DNA of 12,500 nt from Trachelipus rathkii. Lineage: Eukaryota; Arthropoda; Malacostraca; Isopoda; Trachelipodidae. The notes below the pieces were generated by a model that saw only the letters and a list, made by a program, of their open reading frames with translations, was not told the origin of the DNA and did no database searches. This document shows, piece after piece, positions 9,231-12,500 of this stretch (the first letter of the stretch is position 1; each line of letters begins with the position of its first letter). The DNA is taken from contig JABUQX010002857.1 of assembly GCA_015478945.1 (NCBI GenBank), positions 1-12,500 of the forward strand, given 5' to 3'. The position numbers and the translations under genes are program-made.

Positions 9231-10290
9231 CGAGACCCTTCGTCTCCTGCTAAAACCCTTCCTCTCACCCCTCCTCTATTACCTAAAAGTTCACTATTCT
9301 TTAACGATGTAATAATGAAATATAAAGAACTTTTTCTCAACCCATATATGTCTAAAAATAATTATATAAAGAGAAAACAGAAAGACAGGTCGGCTGAAAT
9401 TTTTGAAAAATATAAAGGTAAAACAGGCGGCATCAGTACCGCATTAAAAAACAAAGATGGAAATATAAATACAAATGAAGATAATGCCGTCATACCTGGA
9501 AGAGTATTAGTAGAGTTAGCTAAGACGTATCCTTATGTGGCCAATATAAAGGGTCTACCAATCCGAATGAGGCCGAGAAGAATACCACATAAATTATATT
9601 CACAAACTAGGTCAGAATTTAATAACTTACTTGCAACAGGGGTGCTATAAAGGACAAATTCCCCCTATGCTTTCCCAGTATCAGTTCTAGATAAAGAAAA
9701 TAACAAAGTTAGGTTGATATCGGACTTTAGAGAATTAAATAAAAGGTCTGAACATGATAACTTTGGTCTTCCGAATTTGCAAGATGCAATATTCATGTTG
9801 CAAGGTTGCAATTACTTTTCAAAAATTGATATGACAAAAGCTTTCTATTCCATCCCTTTTTCTTCTGAAAACGAAAAATATTTTACTATCTCCTGTAATC
9901 TAGGAACATACTCGTACACCTGCATCCCCATGGGTTATATAAACTCACCCTCTATTTTTCAAAGGTTCATGAACATCCTCATGCAGGATATTATTAATTG
10001 TCACGTGTATATGGATGACATTCTAATTCATACTGAGACGCAAGAAGAACATAAAATTATGATTGAAAGGTACTACAGAGATTTCAAAATCTATTTATCA
10101 GCTTAAATTCTGCAAAATGCAAAATGCAAAATAGGTGAAAATGAAATAGACTATCTGGGTTACACAATAAATGAAAGCGGCGTGAAGCCTAAATTTTGAT
10201 AAAGTGAAAGATATAATTGAGACTAATAAGCCAAAAACAGTTAGAGAACTGAGAGCTTTCCTTGGCAAAATAGGATTCTATCGGAATACT
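9231..10290 (+). pseudogene. Ty3/gypsy reverse transcriptase domain, interrupted
   Basis: The domain would copy retrotransposon RNA into cDNA inside a cytoplasmic virus-like particle. The frame is open from the element junction to a TAA at 9648-9650, continues in the same frame to 10104-10106, and shifts by one base at an extra T in 10194-10197. The block GLPIRMRPRRIP, about 40 residues before the core, is the usual entry to Ty3/gypsy reverse transcriptase. Next come RLISDFRELNKR, KIDMTKAFYSIPF with the first catalytic Asp at 9828-9830, IPMGYINSPSIFQRFMN, and VYMDDIL with the YMDD box at 10008-10019. IDYLGYTI and the thumb block VRELRAFLGKIGFYR follow. All three catalytic aspartates are present, so loss of function comes from the breaks. 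The open frame upstream of 9231 (from 9174) reads through LINE DNA and is probably not part of pol. Confidence 0.9.
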
Positions 10291-10829
10291 CTCCCGTGCT
10301 TGTCAGATGTCATTGCACCGCTAACCGCATTCTTACGCAGCAAACCATATTCACGGAGAAGAATATAATGGAATGCGCCTACCGAAAAGGCTTTTGAAGA
10401 TGCTAAAAATGCTATAAAACACGCTTCTACATTGACCTATCCGAGCGTGTCAGGCCCGATCAAAATCATAATACATGCAACTGCAGATGCCGTTGCAAGC
10501 GCAATCATGACTGACGAGGTGGAAAATCTCCCGATCGCCTTCTACAGTAGCTTTCTATCTCCTACTGAACGTAAATATGATTACCCAAACAAACTCTTAG
10601 TGTGCTTAAATAAAGTTTTAAGAAAATATGGCTATCTTGTATCTGGTATACTCAATCAAGAGAGTTAATAACTAAATACAATCGATTAAATGATTCTTTA
10701 AATCAAAATGTGAGAGAGGTCCGGCAACTAAATCTTTTAAGTACATATCAAGTGTCTTGGAGATTAATCACTAGCAAGATCAATCCTTTATCAGAATACC
10801 TATTGCAAAACAACATATTTGCAGGATAA
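10291..10829 (+). pseudogene. Ty3/gypsy RNase H domain, interrupted
   Basis: The domain would degrade the RNA strand of the RNA-DNA hybrid during cDNA synthesis. A stop at 10366-10368 precedes WNAPTEKAFEDAKNAI, the usual lead-in. The core reads IIHATADAVASAIM, then LPIAFYSSFLSPTERKYDYPNKLL, with the Glu of the ERKY block present. In the first block the usual T-D-A-S catalytic Asp is not where expected; an ungapped alignment puts Ala there. A one-base frame change near 10650 moves the C-terminal part (VREVRQLNLLSTYQVSW, then KINPLSEYL at the position of the usual N-x-x-ADxLSR motif) into another frame, which stops at 10827-10829. Confidence 0.8.
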
Positions 10830-11370
10830 GAAAAAGACAATAACAATGTATCCTTGGAAACCAAAAACGGGAGGAGCAACAAACTCTCTCAGCCAATCAC
10901 AGGGCGAGTGAATAGAAACAGAAAACGCGATTGGTTACTCAAATAGTGTGGTGTCCAATCAGAGACCTGGATCCAAACCTGAAACTGAGGAATGCGACCA
11001 AAGACATTTAAACGCCGCTTGGCGCGTGGATCTCTCACCTGAGCTGAAAGAATGGTTTAGAAAGGAAAATTTACAATACAACCGCTCGTGCTGAAGCCAT
11101 AAACCGTGAGAAAGAAGTAAACTTGGCCTCTTTAAATACCGCAGATGAGCATTTTCCGAATTCTTCGCATTCCAAGCAGCGAAAGGAGAAAAAAAATTCC
11201 AAATTGAAGCAGAATTATTAGAAGAATGGAAAAAAAATCTCGCCGGTCAGCGAGTTGAACATAAAATAGATGAAAATTTGATTGAGTTAAAGACTTAATT
11301 TAGTTACCAGTTGCGGTAAAACCCATAAAGAAATTATAAAAAAAAAAATTTCGTAAAAAAAATCAATTAA
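10830..11370 (+). pseudogene. Charged linker between RNase H and integrase, fragmented
   Basis: About 180 codons lie between the RNase H end and the integrase N-terminus. Readable pieces occur in different frames: a polar Asn/Ser/Gln/Gly-rich part ending VDLSPELKEWFRKENLQYN (about 11026-11082), an ARAEAINREKEVNLASLNT piece in the next frame (about 11081-11140), and an FQIEAELLEEWKKNL piece (about 11193-11240) in frame with a stop at 11296-11298. The Glu/Lys-rich pieces look helical and might form coiled coil. I do not recognise a domain. A-runs near 11339-11348 and 11355-11361 may be where frame is lost. It could be the connection or tether region of pol, or a family-specific insertion. Confidence 0.5.
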
Positions 11371-12500
11371 AAAGATATTAGTGATAAACAACAAAATGAT
11401 AGATATATAAAAACCATACTACTAAATAAAGATAAAAGTTCACTCACTATTGTGAAACAAAAATTATGGTATGATAAGAACGAAATAGAATTATATGTCG
11501 ATATATCTTTAAATTATGCCAGAATAATATTACCTAAAGAGTGTATTGATGAGAATAAAGATAACGCACCTCCGAGGTCATCTTGGAATTAACCGCTGTT
11601 TAACCGAAGTAAAGGCGGAATTTGTTTTTCAAAGCATGCACAAAAGGGTTAAAAATATTGTGAGAACTTGCCCTCAGTGCCAAATCAGTAAAGTGGGGAG
11701 AAAAATAAACCCCGCTTTTGGTAAATACAAAGAAGTCAGTTATAAGTTTGAGACATTAAATGCAGATATAATTAAGATGAGTCCATGTCATTGTTATAAA
11801 TACTTGTTGACCCTCGTCCATAGGTACAGTTACTATGTATGGGCCTACCCCATCAAAGATATAACAAAAGAATCAGTAGTAAAAGTATTAATCCACGAAA
11901 TATTCCCCTTCACAGGCATACCTGACAATTTGGTGACATATAAAGGATCAAATTGGATGTCACATTTATTTGAGAGTGTGTGCCGGCTAATTGGTACCTC
12001 TCATTTTACTACTGCAAGCTATTCACCTGCATCAAATGGGAAATGTGAGACTTTTACAAGACCCTGTTAAGTTGCATAAGGGCCATGCTGGTGGAACCTG
12101 AGATGAAAGACCAACAATGGTTAGACGTCCTCCCATTCGCACTCTTCGCCATTCGCCAAGCACCTATCTCAGAAAGTGGTATAAACCCAAGTCAGATCTT
12201 ATTTTTACAGAATGCTAATATACCTGGTGGTCTATTAAATGCAGAAGTGCCAGATCGGCCTATGTCATATGATAATTACATTGAAAAACTTGCAGGATTG
12301 TTAGCTAAACTCTTAGCAAATAGAACTAACCTGGGAAATCGAAATATCTTCATGCCCAAGAATTTGAAAGAAGCCCGATTCCTGTTAGTTAAAAATCAAC
12401 AGTACAATACCGGTAAACTTCAAGCAAAATACCATGGGCCCTACCGTGTGGTAAAAATAACAAATAATAATGCTCATTTGATAAAAGAAGATAAAGTTGT
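11371..12500 (+). pseudogene. Ty3/gypsy integrase, interrupted, C-terminus outside window
   Basis: The enzyme would insert element cDNA into chromosomes in the nucleus. An N-terminal segment (KLWYDKNEIELYVD, then ILPKECIDE) is open from 11371 in one frame and shifts by one base near 11550. In the next frame the zinc-binding HHCC region shows HLRGHLG and CPQC. The catalytic core has Asp in LNADII (11765-11767), Tyr instead of Asp in VTYKGSNW (11939-11941), and Glu in KCETF (12047-12049), with 57 and 35 residues between them, so the spacing is DD35E. A further one-base change near 12060 leads to a frame open from 12064 to the window end with no stop. It contains the GPY motif (12436-12444) of Ty3/gypsy integrase C-termini. 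With Tyr at the second catalytic site this copy should be inactive even if the frames were intact. Confidence 0.88.

Larger units (their letters stand above)
9225..12500 (+). mobile_element. Ty3/gypsy-type LTR retrotransposon, 5'-truncated pol, continues past window
   Basis: Reverse transcriptase, RNase H, linker and integrase appear in that order, which is the Ty3/gypsy order; Ty1/copia has integrase first. No gag, protease, 5' LTR or primer-binding site is seen before 9225, where a G/A-rich LINE relic changes suddenly to C/T-rich and then A-rich sequence. The element therefore appears truncated or rearranged at its 5' side. The 3' end lies beyond 12500. It is broken by stops at least at 9648-9650, 10104-10106, 10366-10368 and 10827-10829 and by several one-base frame changes, so it cannot act on its own as written. 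Confidence 0.85.

Noticed and set aside
7761..9340. Several minus-strand open frames (for example 7761-8051, 7949-8179, 8130-8312, 8612-8833, 8987-9340) encoding S/P/L/F-rich peptides
   Set aside because: The minus strand here is pyrimidine-rich, which lowers stop frequency and yields S, P, L and F by composition. They overlap a plus-strand LINE relic and show no motif.
1..12500. CRISPR array, bacterial operon or defence system
   Set aside because: There are no regularly spaced direct repeats with unique spacers, no ribosome-binding-site and ORF packing, and all recognisable proteins are eukaryotic transposon relics.

Overview
The window is repeat-dominated nuclear DNA from a metazoan, most likely an arthropod. 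A malacostracan crustacean is my best guess, at low confidence. The evidence is the absence of bacterial-type gene packing and of any intact host gene, many long imperfect AT-dinucleotide arrays, and decayed animal-type transposons: a Tc1/mariner relative, two LINE reverse-transcriptase relics, tRNA-derived SINE-like pieces and a Ty3/gypsy-type LTR retrotransposon. Nothing here looks able to make a full-length protein.

Layout. Positions 1-800 hold AT arrays around unassigned DNA with one GC-richer patch (about 340-540). Positions 800-2230 carry a badly decayed Tc1/mariner-type transposase that sits directly after a TA dinucleotide in an AT array. Positions 2247-4580 hold three AT arrays, a poly-T run, one tRNA-like (SINE head) block near 2731-2801 and otherwise unassigned DNA. 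Positions 4590-6200 hold a decayed LINE reverse transcriptase on the + strand, followed by a possible 3' tail and an AT array. Positions 6641-6995 hold two copies of one tRNA-related SINE-like sequence in opposite orientation, forming a long imperfect inverted repeat between two AT arrays. Positions 7120-7646 are unassigned DNA and another AT array. From about 7650 to 9220 the DNA is purine-rich and contains a second LINE reverse-transcriptase relic collinear with the first. At about 9225 the composition changes abruptly and a 5'-truncated Ty3/gypsy pol begins. It runs to the end of the window with reverse transcriptase, RNase H, a charged linker and integrase in the usual Ty3/gypsy order.

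The pol region is the youngest-looking element. Its motifs are still clear (YMDD in reverse transcriptase, HHCC zinc-binding region, D..Y..E catalytic region with DD35E spacing and a GPY motif in integrase), but in-frame stops and single-base frame changes break it into many pieces. The pattern suggests nested insertion: AT arrays and old LINE/mariner relics first, the gypsy element later into a LINE relic.

I found no CRISPR array, bacterial operon, rRNA gene, intact host gene or novel system. The most interesting points are the inverted SINE pair between AT arrays, the lost integrase aspartate, the long charged RNase H-integrase linker, and whether the many one-base frame breaks are real decay or sequencing error.
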